Part shown: positions 6,984 to 15,500 of the stretch, piece by piece
Layout of the letters: the number at the start of each line of letters is the position of its first letter
Numbering within the stretch: the first letter of the stretch is position 1
Assembly (NCBI GenBank): GCA_964471535.1
Contig: CAYYHA010000049.1
Coordinates: 1 to 22,078, forward strand
Length of the DNA stretch: 22,078 bases
From: CAYYHA01 sp964471535
GTDB taxonomy: Bacteria; Myxococcota; Myxococcia; SLRQ01
Reading direction: 5' to 3'
Position numbers and translations under genes: made by a program
Notes under the pieces: model-generated
Told to the model about the DNA's origin: nothing
Seen by the model: only the letters and a program-made list of their open reading frames with translations
The model's database searches: none

Positions 6984-8138
6984 CTACATCGACGCTTCGA
7001 GGAGGGCCTGCAGGTCGGTGCGGGTCACCGGCCGCGGGTTCTCCAGGTGGCATCCATCGGCGAAGGCCAGCTCCACCAGCGCCGGAACGAGCCCCGGGTC
7101 CACCCCCGCCTCGGCAAGCCCCGAGGGGAGTCCCGCACCGCGGCACAGCTCCCGGACGCGAGCCGCCGCCCGCTCCCCCGGCTCGCGGCCGTAGCTGGCG
7201 CTCGAGGCCCCAAGCGCGGTGGCGATGTCCTCCACCCGCTCCGGGACCGCCTCGGCATTGAAGCGAAGCACCGCGGCGAGGCACAGCGCGTTGGCGAGGC
7301 CGTGGTGCAGATCGGTCTCCGCGCCGATGGCATGGGCCAGGGAGTGGCACACCCCCAGGCCCTTCTGGAAGGCCGTCGCCCCCATCAGCGCCGCCGCCAT
7401 CATCCCCGAGCGCGCCTCCATGTCGTCGCCGCGTTTGACCGCGCGCACCAGGTAGCGCGAGACCAGGGCCGTCCCCCGGATGGCGATGGCGTCGGCGAGG
7501 GGATGGAAGCCCTTGGCCAGGTAGGCCTCCACGTTGTGGGTCAGCGCGTCCATGCCCGTGGCGGCGGTGATGGCCGGGGGCAGCCCCACGGTGAGCCTCG
7601 GGTCGCAGACGGCCACGGTGGGCATCAGATGCGGGGAGAAGATCACCGTCTTGCGCCGCGAGTCTTCGAGGGTGACCACGAAGCTGCGTCCCACCTCACT
7701 GCCCGTGCCGGCGGTGGTGGGCAGTGCGAAGAGCGGGGGCATCTCGGGGCCGATGCGCTCACTGCCGCCGCGAGCGTCGTCGTACTGGCCGAGGGGCGGC
7801 GGGTGGGAGGCGAGCAGCCGCACGCCCTTGGCGGTGTCGATGGCTGCGCCCCCACCGACGGCCACGATGCAGTCGGCCCCCGATTCCTGCCAGCGGTCGG
7901 CGCCGGCGTAGATCTCGGCCTCCCTGGGGTTGGTGTGGACCTCGTCGAAAACGGTGCTCCCGATGCCCACGGCGGCCAGCGCCTCTCGCACCCGCTCGGT
8001 GAGCCCGGCCTTCACCACGCCGGGATCGCTCACCACGAGGGCCGAGCGCAGCCCGCGCCCCCTCGCCTCCTCGGCGAAGGCCTCCACGGCGCCCTCGCCG
8101 AAGATCACCTCGGTCGGGAAGTGGAAGCGGCTAAGCAT
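6984..8138 (-). CDS. Iron-containing (group III) alcohol dehydrogenase
   Basis: The 384-residue protein belongs to the metal-dependent group III alcohol dehydrogenases (FucO, EutG and AdhB relatives), which interconvert alcohols and aldehydes with NAD(H). The N-terminal nucleotide domain has the V-G-G-G-A-A-I-D-T-A-K motif and the P-T-T-A-G-T-G-S-E-V segment. The metal site is complete: Asp and His four residues apart in GMDALTHNVEAY, then His in CHSLAHAIG and the downstream His of HHGLAN, with the spacing seen in FucO. The ATG at 8138 gives the standard N-terminus (F-H-F-P-T-E-V-I-F-G). It is the first gene of a minus-strand pair with the hydrolase. With the neighbouring gamma-glutamyl ligase and aldehyde dehydrogenase it could oxidise the alcohol of a gamma-glutamylated amino-alcohol. 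That role is inferred from context. Confidence 0.93.
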   Translation of the reverse strand: MLSRFHFPTEVIFGEGAVEAFAEEARGRGLRSALVVSDPGVVKAGLTERVREALAAVGIGSTVFDEVHTNPREAEIYAGADRWQESGADCIVAVGGGAAIDTAKGVRLLASHPPPLGQYDDARGGSERIGPEMPPLFALPTTAGTGSEVGRSFVVTLEDSRRKTVIFSPHLMPTVAVCDPRLTVGLPPAITAATGMDALTHNVEAYLAKGFHPLADAIAIRGTALVSRYLVRAVKRGDDMEARSGMMAAALMGATAFQKGLGVCHSLAHAIGAETDLHHGLANALCLAAVLRFNAEAVPERVEDIATALGASSASYGREPGERAAARVRELCRGAGLPSGLAEAGVDPGLVPALVELAFADGCHLENPRPVTRTDLQALLEASM

Positions 8139-8218
8139 CGCTGTCCCGTCTTAACATCGCCCCGGGTGCGCCACCATCCGCGCCGCGGCCGCTCCGGCGC
8201 CGTCCGCCTGGCGCCTGC

Positions 8219-8248
8219 TTGTTCCCGGGCCGCTGCGTCGACTCTAAT
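8219..8248 (+). promoter_or_regulatory. Candidate sigma-70 promoter for a leaderless MORN-like gene
   Basis: A -10-like TCTAAT (8243-8248, five of six consensus bases) lies 8 bp before the ATG at 8257. TTGTTC (8219-8224) is 18 bp upstream of it as a possible -35. There is no purine-rich ribosome site between the hexamer and the start codon. Confidence 0.45.
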
Positions 8249-8256
8249 GGGCCGCG

Positions 8257-9216
8257 ATGGGGATCCTCTTCGCCGCCGTCTTGCACCTCGTGGCCGCCGG
8301 AGGACCGGCGCATGGGGTGCCGCCGGACCCCCGGGCGGATCGTCCTGCGGCGGGAGACGCCGGCGCGTCGCTCGCCTGTCCCGAGGGCACCGTCCGCCAC
8401 GTGGAGGCAGCGGGCGAGGCGCGGCTCGAGGGCTGCCAGGATGCGGAGGGCCAATACCACGGGCCGCTCATCACGCGCGACGCCTCGGGTCGGATCCTCC
8501 GGCGCCTCACCTTCCGCCACGGCACCCTCGACGGGCCGGCGCGCTTCTACGCCCCTTCGGGACGCCTCGTCGAGGAGGGGCGCTTCGAGGCGGGGGTGCA
8601 AAGCGGGCTGTGGCGTGCCTGGCGCGAGGACGGCAGCCGCCGCTACGAGGGGGCCTACCGCGCCGGCCTCCGCGAGGGCCGCTGGCGGTGGTGGGATGCC
8701 AAGGGAACGCTGCGTCGCGAGACCTACTATGACGGAGGCCGCCGCAGTGGGCCCCATCGGCTGTGGTGGCAAAACGGGCGAGCGCGCCTGCGGATGCAGC
8801 TGCTCGGAGGCCAGCCCGAGGGCCGCCTCGAGGCCCGCTTCCCCGATGCCTCGCTCGCACTCGAGGCCCACTTCGAGGGCGGCAGGATTCGGCGGCAGGA
8901 GGCGGGCCCTCCGCCGCCCGATGCCGTTTCGCCCGAGCGCCTCGCCGCCACCTACCGGCCGCTGCTCGAGCGTGCCGCGCAGGATCTTCCCGCGTGCCTC
9001 GGGACGCCGCTCGAGCCCGGCAATGGCACGCGGCGGGCACTCGAGGCCCACCTGCACATCGAGCCGACCGGGAGCGTCGCCTGGCTGGAGCTCTCGGGCG
9101 GGGCGGCCCTGCCGCCGGCCACCCGCGCCTGCATCCGCCACCGCCTCGAGGAGCTCGAGCTGCCGCTGAACGGCGCCCGGGATCTCGTGGAGGTCGTCGT
9201 TCCCCTTCGCTTCTAG
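8257..9216 (+). CDS. Secreted MORN-like (YwqK-type) repeat protein with AgmX/PglI-type C-terminal domain
   Basis: The 319-residue product starts with a short hydrophobic leader (MGILFAAVLHLVAAGG), read as a signal peptide. Residues about 45-205 contain repeated short sheets of the MORN-variant/YwqK type, with recurring G-x-x-x-G-x-W/R-x-x-[WY] turns such as QSGLWRAWREDGSRRYEGAY and REGRWRWWDAKG. Residues about 215-319 resemble the AgmX/PglI C-terminal domain common in Myxococcota: a Cys in D-L-P-A-C-L-G, a central I-x-x-x-G-x-V strand, a second Cys in T-R-A-C-I-R-H-R, and a terminal hydrophobic strand ending P-L-R-F. The two Cys probably form a disulfide. In AgmX/PglI, related domains occur in motility-associated envelope proteins, but the function here is unknown. 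The gene diverges from the alcohol dehydrogenase gene across 118 bp. Confidence 0.8.
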   Translation: MGILFAAVLHLVAAGGPAHGVPPDPRADRPAAGDAGASLACPEGTVRHVEAAGEARLEGCQDAEGQYHGPLITRDASGRILRRLTFRHGTLDGPARFYAPSGRLVEEGRFEAGVQSGLWRAWREDGSRRYEGAYRAGLREGRWRWWDAKGTLRRETYYDGGRRSGPHRLWWQNGRARLRMQLLGGQPEGRLEARFPDASLALEAHFEGGRIRRQEAGPPPPDAVSPERLAATYRPLLERAAQDLPACLGTPLEPGNGTRRALEAHLHIEPTGSVAWLELSGGAALPPATRACIRHRLEELELPLNGARDLVEVVVPLRF

Positions 9217-9350
9217 GGGCGCGCCGGCCGCCCGCGCCGCCGCGACCGCGGGGGGATGCACGTGGGGCGCGCCTTCTCCCAAGAGCGCGGCGGCGCACGG
9301 CCGCAATGTGGCGGCGGCGGACAGGGCGCAACGGGCCTGTGGCGATGCCA

Positions 9351-9379
9351 TGGCGACGCACGCCGTGCGCGCATAAGAT
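9351..9379 (+). promoter_or_regulatory. Candidate promoter for a leaderless histidine kinase transcript
   Basis: TAAGAT (9374-9379) is a TANNNT-type -10 located 6 bp before the GTG at 9386. TGGCGA (9351-9356) stands 17 bp upstream as a weak -35. The same bases contain an in-frame TAA (9374-9376), so the coding frame cannot begin further upstream. No ribosome site precedes the GTG. Confidence 0.45.
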
Positions 9380-9385
9380 TCCCGC

Positions 9386-10927
9386 GTGCCGTTCTCCGAG
9401 TGGGCCACCTTGGCGGCGTGTGCCGGGCAGCTAGGTCTTGCGGTGCTCGTCATGCGGGCTCCGCGCGGCTCGCTCACCCCGCCGCTGGCCCTGCTCTGCC
9501 TCGTCCTCTTCACCTGGAATGCCGCGGGCGTCATCGACCGCACCGGTGGCGGCGACGCGTGGAAGTGGGTGGACGTGGTCACCTCCCCGTGGACGGTGCC
9601 CTTGGGGCTCCACTTCTTCCTCGCCTTCGTGGGCCTGCGCCGTCGCCACCGAATCCTCCTCTACGTCACCTATGCCCTCTTCGGGCTCTTCTCGGCGCTC
9701 ACCGCGCTCTCCGCCTTCGTGCCCTTCGGCCGCGGCTTCCCGTGGGGCAACACCTGGCCGCTGGTCTACCTGGCGCTGCTCATGCCCACCGTGGGGGCGG
9801 GCGCCGCGGTGCTGGTGCGCCACCTCCTCGAGGCGAAGAGCGCCGAGGAGGTGGTCCGGGCCCGGCTCCTCTTGAGCGGTCTCGCCGTTGCACTCGCGGT
9901 GGGCCTCACCGAGCTCCTCACCGGCTTCGGGGTGCGGGTGATCAGCCTCTCCGGCCCGGGCATGCTGGTGGTCACGGCCATCATGGCGGTGCTCACGCTC
10001 AGGTGGGGGTTGCTCGAGGACATCTTCCGCCGGCGCACCGCCATCTTCGCCTTCTCGGTGAGCCTGGTGGGCCTCATCGCCTACTTCGCCGTCTTCGATC
10101 TCATCAGCGACAACCTGGCGCTGCTCCTCTTCGCCACGGTGATCGCGACGCTCGCCGCCACGGTGGTGACGCGCTACCTCCTCTCCCTTCTCTCGGCACG
10201 CCGGGAGCGGGTGGCCGAGCTGCTCACCCTGGGGCGCTTCAGCCAGCAGATGGCCCACGATCTGAAGAACCCCATTGCGGCGATGAAGGGGGCGGTGCAG
10301 TACCTGCAGGAGGAGACGCGCCGGGGTGGAGATCTGAGGACGCAGCGGGAGATCCTCGATCTTTTGGCGACGCAGGTCGAACGGCTCGCCGCCCTCGTCG
10401 ACGAGTACCACCGCATCGGTCGCATCGAGCCCAAGCGAAGCTGCGTGGATCTCGCGGCGATGCTCCGCCAGATCCTGGGGATGCAGACCTTCGTCGAGCG
10501 AAGCCGCATCACCGTGGAGACAGACTTCGATCCCAACCTGCCGCCGGTGTGGGTGGATCGCGACCTCATCGGTCGCGCCCTCGAGAACATCGTGCGCAAT
10601 GCCTACGAGGCGATGGAGGGGGAGGGGCGGCTCTGGGTGCGTGCGACCTGCGAGGACGGGCAGGTGGTCCTCTCCATCCGCGACACCGGCCCGGGCATGG
10701 ATGGGCGCACCCGGGAGCACGCCCTCGACGAGTTCTTCACCACCAAGCCGCAGGGCAGCGGGCTCGGGCTCTCCTTCGCCCGCCGAGTGGCGGAGGCGCA
10801 CCGGGGGCGCATCGAGGTGCGCAGCCGGCTCGGCGAGGGCACGGAGGTGGTCCTGCGCCTGCCGGTCGGTGGGGCGGGTGAGGCCGTTGCGTCCCCGTCC
10901 ATGGCCGAAAGGGCGCCTGCAGGGTAG
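9386..10927 (+). CDS. Membrane sensor histidine kinase
   Basis: The 513-residue sensor kinase has roughly nine hydrophobic segments in the first about 270 residues, resembling multi-helix (7TM-like) sensory regions rather than a periplasmic sensor loop. A phosphoacceptor domain follows, with His291 in MAHDLKNPIAA. The catalytic domain has the N box ENIVRNAYEAM, the G1 box DTGPGM, and FFTTKPQGSGLGL as the F/G2 region. This set is typical of NtrB/ZraS-type kinases. The GTG start is forced by an in-frame TAA four codons upstream, and it appears leaderless. The NtrC-type regulator follows 49 bp downstream on the same strand, so the two form a two-component operon. The last about 18 residues are a nonconserved tail. 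The stimulus is unknown; the many membrane helices suggest a membrane-state or small hydrophobic signal. Confidence 0.92.
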   Translation: MPFSEWATLAACAGQLGLAVLVMRAPRGSLTPPLALLCLVLFTWNAAGVIDRTGGGDAWKWVDVVTSPWTVPLGLHFFLAFVGLRRRHRILLYVTYALFGLFSALTALSAFVPFGRGFPWGNTWPLVYLALLMPTVGAGAAVLVRHLLEAKSAEEVVRARLLLSGLAVALAVGLTELLTGFGVRVISLSGPGMLVVTAIMAVLTLRWGLLEDIFRRRTAIFAFSVSLVGLIAYFAVFDLISDNLALLLFATVIATLAATVVTRYLLSLLSARRERVAELLTLGRFSQQMAHDLKNPIAAMKGAVQYLQEETRRGGDLRTQREILDLLATQVERLAALVDEYHRIGRIEPKRSCVDLAAMLRQILGMQTFVERSRITVETDFDPNLPPVWVDRDLIGRALENIVRNAYEAMEGEGRLWVRATCEDGQVVLSIRDTGPGMDGRTREHALDEFFTTKPQGSGLGLSFARRVAEAHRGRIEVRSRLGEGTEVVLRLPVGGAGEAVASPSMAERAPAG

Positions 10928-10976
10928 GGTGGGCGGCCCGAGGTCACTTGGGGGGGCCGAGGGCAACGAGGCGAAG

Positions 10977-12341
10977 ATGGCCGAGACCCTTCTCGTAGTC
11001 GACGACGATCCCGCCGTCTCCCGGATCCTCTGCGCGCTCCTCGAGCAGGAGGGGAAGGAGGCAGTGCATGTCGGCAGTGCCGAGGCGGGGCTCGCCAAAC
11101 TCGAGTCGCAGCCCGTCGACGTGGTGATCACCGATCTCAAGATGCCCGGCATGGACGGCATGGCCTTCCTCGAGACCGTGCGGCGCCGCTGGCCGGACAT
11201 CCCGGTGCTCATGCTTACCGCCCACGGCACCGTCCCGCTGGCGGTGGAGGCGATGCGGCACGGCGCCGCCGACTTCATCCTCAAGCCCTTCGATCGCGAC
11301 GAGCTGCTCTTCGCCGTGAAGAAGGCGCTCGCGGCGCGGCCGAAGGAGGCGCCCCCGCCGCGCCTCGAGCCGGCAGACACGGAGGGCTTCGTCGGGGCGG
11401 GGCCTGCGATGGAGGCGGTGCGGGAGACGCTGGCGCGGGCCGCTCGAGGCATGGCGACCGTCCTCATCCGCGGGGAGACGGGCACGGGCAAGGAGGTGGC
11501 CGCACGGGCGCTGCACCGTGCGAGCCCCCGCCGCGATGGCCCGTTCGTGAAGGTGCACTGCGGTGCGCTGCCCGATACCCTCCTGGAGAGCGAACTCTTC
11601 GGCTACGAGAAGGGTGCGTTCACCGGCGCGACCCACCGCAAGCCGGGCCGGGTCGATCTCGCCCAGGGCGGCACCCTTTTCCTAGATGAGATCGGCGATG
11701 CGTCGCCCGTCATCCAGCTCAAGCTCTTGCGCCTCCTTCAGGATCGAGAGTACGAGCGGCTCGGTGGCACCGAGACCCTGAAGGCGGACGTCCGCTTCGT
11801 CGCTGCGACGCACCGGGATCTCGAGTCTCTGGTCGCTTCGGGTGCCTTCCGCGAAGATCTCTTCTATCGCCTGAACGTCGTTCCCATCTTCCTTCCCCCG
11901 CTGCGTGATCGCCCGGGGGAGGTGCGAGTGCTCGCGCAGCACTTCTGCGGGCACTTTGCGGCGGCGAACGAGCGCCCGGAGATGCACCTGTCCGACGAGG
12001 CCCTCGCGCTCCTCGAGGCGCAGCCGTGGCCGGGCAACGTGCGTGAGCTGGAGAACTTCGTCGAGCGATTGGTCGTCCTCTCCGACGGCCCCGAGATCGG
12101 AGCCGCTGACGTGCGGCGGGAGCTCGAGCGGCGGCCCCCTGTGTCGGCGGCGGTGAGCGAGGCGGGGGCGGCCGACGGGACCCTCGAGGCGCGGCGCAAG
12201 GAAGGAGAGAAGGAGGCCATCCTCGAGGCGCTGCGCCGCGCCGGCAACAACAAGACCCTGGCGGCTCGGATCCTCGGCGTGAGCCGCCGGACCCTCTACA
12301 ACAAGCTGGCGCAGTACGGCATCGAGGCGAAACAGGCTTGA
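10977..12341 (+). CDS. NtrC-family sigma-54-dependent response regulator
   Basis: The 454-residue regulator has three domains. The receiver domain has phosphoacceptor Asp53 (T-D-L-K-M-P-G-M-D-G) and the switch/Lys segment M-L-T-A-H-G and K-P-F. The AAA+ domain has Walker A GETGTGKE at 166-173, the sigma-54 contact loop GAFTGA at 213-218, Walker B with D237-E238, and the R-finger region F-R-E-D-L-F-Y-R-L-N-V-V. The C-terminal Fis-type helix-turn-helix reads A-G-N-N-K-T-L-A-A-R-I-L-G-V-S-R-R-T-L-Y-N-K-L. The ATG at 10977 has a GAGG site 5 bp upstream and gives the canonical E-T-L-L-V-V-D-D-D start, although the frame is open further upstream. It forms an operon with the preceding histidine kinase. 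All residues needed for ATP-driven open-complex formation are intact. Target promoters are not visible in this window. Confidence 0.95.
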   Translation: MAETLLVVDDDPAVSRILCALLEQEGKEAVHVGSAEAGLAKLESQPVDVVITDLKMPGMDGMAFLETVRRRWPDIPVLMLTAHGTVPLAVEAMRHGAADFILKPFDRDELLFAVKKALAARPKEAPPPRLEPADTEGFVGAGPAMEAVRETLARAARGMATVLIRGETGTGKEVAARALHRASPRRDGPFVKVHCGALPDTLLESELFGYEKGAFTGATHRKPGRVDLAQGGTLFLDEIGDASPVIQLKLLRLLQDREYERLGGTETLKADVRFVAATHRDLESLVASGAFREDLFYRLNVVPIFLPPLRDRPGEVRVLAQHFCGHFAAANERPEMHLSDEALALLEAQPWPGNVRELENFVERLVVLSDGPEIGAADVRRELERRPPVSAAVSEAGAADGTLEARRKEGEKEAILEALRRAGNNKTLAARILGVSRRTLYNKLAQYGIEAKQA

Positions 12342-12594
12342 GGGACGGCCCCGTGGCAGCGGCCGTGGCGCGCGGCGTGGCGGCGGCCAAGACCGCGCGC
12401 GGCACCTCGGGTGAGCGCGGGTGTGCGTGTGGCTGTGCAGGTGGATCCGTGTGCACACACCGGACCCCATCCGGCGTGGAGGATGGGCCTCATCCGTGAT
12501 CGGGCGCAAACTTGATCCCCCGCCCGCCCTGGTAGACTGAAGGGAGCGCGAGGGGCAACGCCAGGACCGGATTGCCACCCGTGGAGGGGTCCAA
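12342..12594. other. Intergenic region between the regulator and the giant repeat gene
   Basis: These 253 bp contain several dyads. ACGGCC (12345-12350) pairs with GGCCGT (12361-12366) directly after the regulator stop codon, without a T run. GTGTGCACAC (12449-12458) is a perfect 10-bp palindrome, and CCGGA/TCCGG (12460-12464/12470-12474) is a small hairpin. A candidate promoter and the ribosome site of the giant gene complete it. I find no -24/-12 sigma-54 promoter matching TGGCAC-N5-TTGC. Confidence 0.45.
12512..12538 (+). promoter_or_regulatory. Weak candidate sigma-70 promoter for the giant surface protein gene
   Basis: TTGATC (12512-12517) and TAGACT (12533-12538) are separated by 15 bp, shorter than the optimal 17. 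It would give a leader of about 50 bases containing the GGAGG ribosome site. No better pair is visible in this intergenic region. Confidence 0.3.
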
Positions 12595-15500
12595 ATGAAG
12601 TGTACCGTTCGCCTTGCCCGGCTCGTCTACCTCTTCAGCCTCCTGGGCTGGAGCGCCGCCGCCGCCGCCCTGCCGGCCGGCTCCCAGCACTACGTGGTCA
12701 CCGGTCGAGAGGCCCAGATCTGGGACTTCTTCCAGACGGTTCGAAGCGGGAACGGCGCGGGAGGACAGTTCAACACCGACATCGAGTCGGTGGTGACGCT
12801 GACCGCCACCGCCGACAACCAGCGGGTGGTCTACGACCACTGGGAGGACGGGTACGAGGCCGATCTCTGGAACCCGGTGCAGCCGACGACCGAGATCTAC
12901 ACCCTCAACCGCGGAGAGGTGCTCTCCCTCGAGTCCAACCTCCCCGGTGCGGCGGATCCCCGGAACCGGCCGGTGCCCACCAGTCCGCGCGATCCCACCG
13001 ATCTTCGCTATGACGGGGGGGACCGGCTCCTCACCCTCGGCGGCCCGGTGGGCCTGGTCCACAACATGTGGCCGCTGAACCAGAGCTTCATCGGGGGGGC
13101 TTGGGAGGTCTTCAGCCAGACAGCAGTCTCCGGTTCGACCCGCTTCCTCATCCCCGTGGGGCGGGACAGCTACACCGCCGATCCGACCGGGTTCGCTCCG
13201 TTTCGCTTCACCGAGATTGCGGTGACCGCGTTCGAGGACGGCACGCAGGTCACCGTCGACAACGGCACCACGCAGGTGACCTTCACCCTGCAGCGGGGCC
13301 AGAGCTGGTACTCGGCGGGGGCCATCGACGAGGCTGCGGGCCCATCGATTCGCATCGACGGCGGGACCGAGGTCCTCGCCGACAAGGACGTCGTGGTGCA
13401 GATGCTCACCGGCGGCACGGGCCGCTACCAGACGCGCTTCTATCCCGTCTTGCCGCGGCGTGCCTACGGGCGCGACTACGTGGCGGCGCTGCGTGGCAAC
13501 ACGCAGGGGCCGGCCAATGTCTACCTCTTCAACCCCAACAACACCGACATCACCGTCGACCTCCGCGATCTCGGTGGTGTGACGACTGGGGTCGTCGTTC
13601 CCGCCGGAGGTGCGGTGAGCTACGTGGATGCGAGCGGCCGCTCCATCCCGACCGGCCAGAGCGTACGCATCAGCTCCAGCGACTTCTTCTGGGGCATCTT
13701 CGCGATGGACTACCAGGACGTCGCCTACGATTGGGGGGCGGCGTTGCTGCCCACCACCTATCTGTCTCAGGACTATTTCATCTCCTGGTCTCCCGGTGGA
13801 GACGACACCGACAACGACGGATACCCCGACGCCAACGGCAACCCCATCTACGTGGCCGCCACCCAGGACGGCACGGTGGTGGAGTTCGATCTCGATGGGG
13901 ACGGCGCTCCAGATGCCGTGGACCTCAACGGCGACAACAACCCCGACGGCAGCGGCACCTACCGTCTCGACGCCCTCGAGGTGATCCGCGTCTTCCCCTT
14001 CGACGGGGCACCGAGCTTCCGCAACAACGCCGGCGTCCACGTGATGGCGACCGCCCCCGTCACGGTGAGCTACGGCGAGGACCCACCTGTCGCCAGTCCC
14101 GGCGGTGCCTTCCTGGATCTCGGCTACACCGTCCTCCCCCTCGACCAGCGCTTCCTCGACCTGTCCTACGAGCTCCTCACCGAAGCGTCACCCCCCGGCG
14201 TCCCCTCGACGAGCGGCGGCACCGTGACGATCACCACGCGCCTGGTCGCCGGCGACTTCGTTCCCGTCGATCTGCAGACGCTCACCGAGTCCTTCGATTC
14301 GGGCCTCACCTACGTCCCCGGCAGCGCACAGCTCACTCCTCCGGGCGGCACGCCCGTGCAGGTCGAGCCCACCCAATCCGTCTCCGGTGGGGTGCGAACC
14401 CTCTCCTGGGATTTGACCGGCGCAGCGCTCGCTGCCACCGGCGAGGTCTACCTCGTCACCTTCGATCTCCTGGTGCCGCCCACGCAGGCCGATGGGCCCT
14501 GGCCCGTCGATGCCCACGGCGTCGCCCAGTACTTGGGCTTTCCCCTCGAGGCCGATGCGCGGACGACGGTCACCAAGGGGCCTCTGTCCTTGACCACGGC
14601 CGTCGATCTGCCTGCTGCGGACGTCGGCCAGGTCTTGAGCTACACCATCATCCTGGAGAACGTCTCGGCGCAACGTTCGAGGGGGACCGTCGTTCGCGTG
14701 CCGGTGCCGGAACCGCTGACCTACGTGGCCGGCAGCGCCAGTGGAGCGGGAACCTACGACCCGACCAGTCGCATGATCACCTGGAACCTTGGCCGGGTGC
14801 AGCCGGGTGCAACGGTGGTGCTCACCTTCCAGGCGATCGCCGGGCCGGTTTCGGTGGAGACCACCGTCGACGTCGTCTCCCGCGTCGAGAGCAACCTCAC
14901 GTCGATTCCCATCTACTCCAACGCCGCGACCACCCTCATCCGGATGCCGGACCTTCGCGGCACCCTCTCGGCGGCGCCCGATCCCGTGGCGCCCGGCCGC
15001 CCCCTCACCTTCACCTTCGTCCTCGAGAACGCGGGCTCCGGGCCAGCGACGGGCATCGAGGTGCGCATCCCCATCCCCGGCTCCTCCACCTACGAGGCGG
15101 GCAGCCTGCGCTTCGAGGGTACGCCCGTCACCGACGCCATCGACGGTGACGAGGGCGCCTTCGACGCGGTGGCCGGCGAGGTCGTCTTCCTCTTCTCACC
15201 GCTGCCCGCAGGCCAGAGCCGGACCATGCGTTTTCGAGTGACCGTCGATCCTGCGGCCACCGACGGGACCTTCGTCTCCACCAGCGCCGGCTTCGTCTCC
15301 AACGAGCTTCCCTACGACGTCTCCAACGAAGCGGGGGCCACCGTGGACAGCACCGTCGACGTCGACGGCGATGGGATCACCGACCTCGACGAGCTGACGA
15401 TCACGGGCACCGACCCCGACGACGCGGACACGGACGGCGATGGCATCCTCGATGGAGAGGAACGCATCGCCGGCGCCGACGGCTACGTCACCGACCCACT

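Noticed and set aside
4731..8732. A 1333-codon open frame on the plus strand crossing several genes
   Set aside because: It is out of frame with the ligase gene and antisense to the hydrolase and alcohol dehydrogenase genes. Its translation is Arg/Gly/Pro-rich with no domain, a typical shadow in high-GC DNA.
9431..11491. A 686-codon minus-strand open frame opposite the kinase and regulator genes
   Set aside because: The sense strand encodes complete, motif-bearing kinase and regulator proteins. The antisense product is low complexity with no domain.
12342..12594. Possible sigma-54 promoter or intrinsic terminator
   Set aside because: No TGGCAC-N5-TTGC match was found. The dyad after the regulator stop has no T run, so it is not a convincing terminator.
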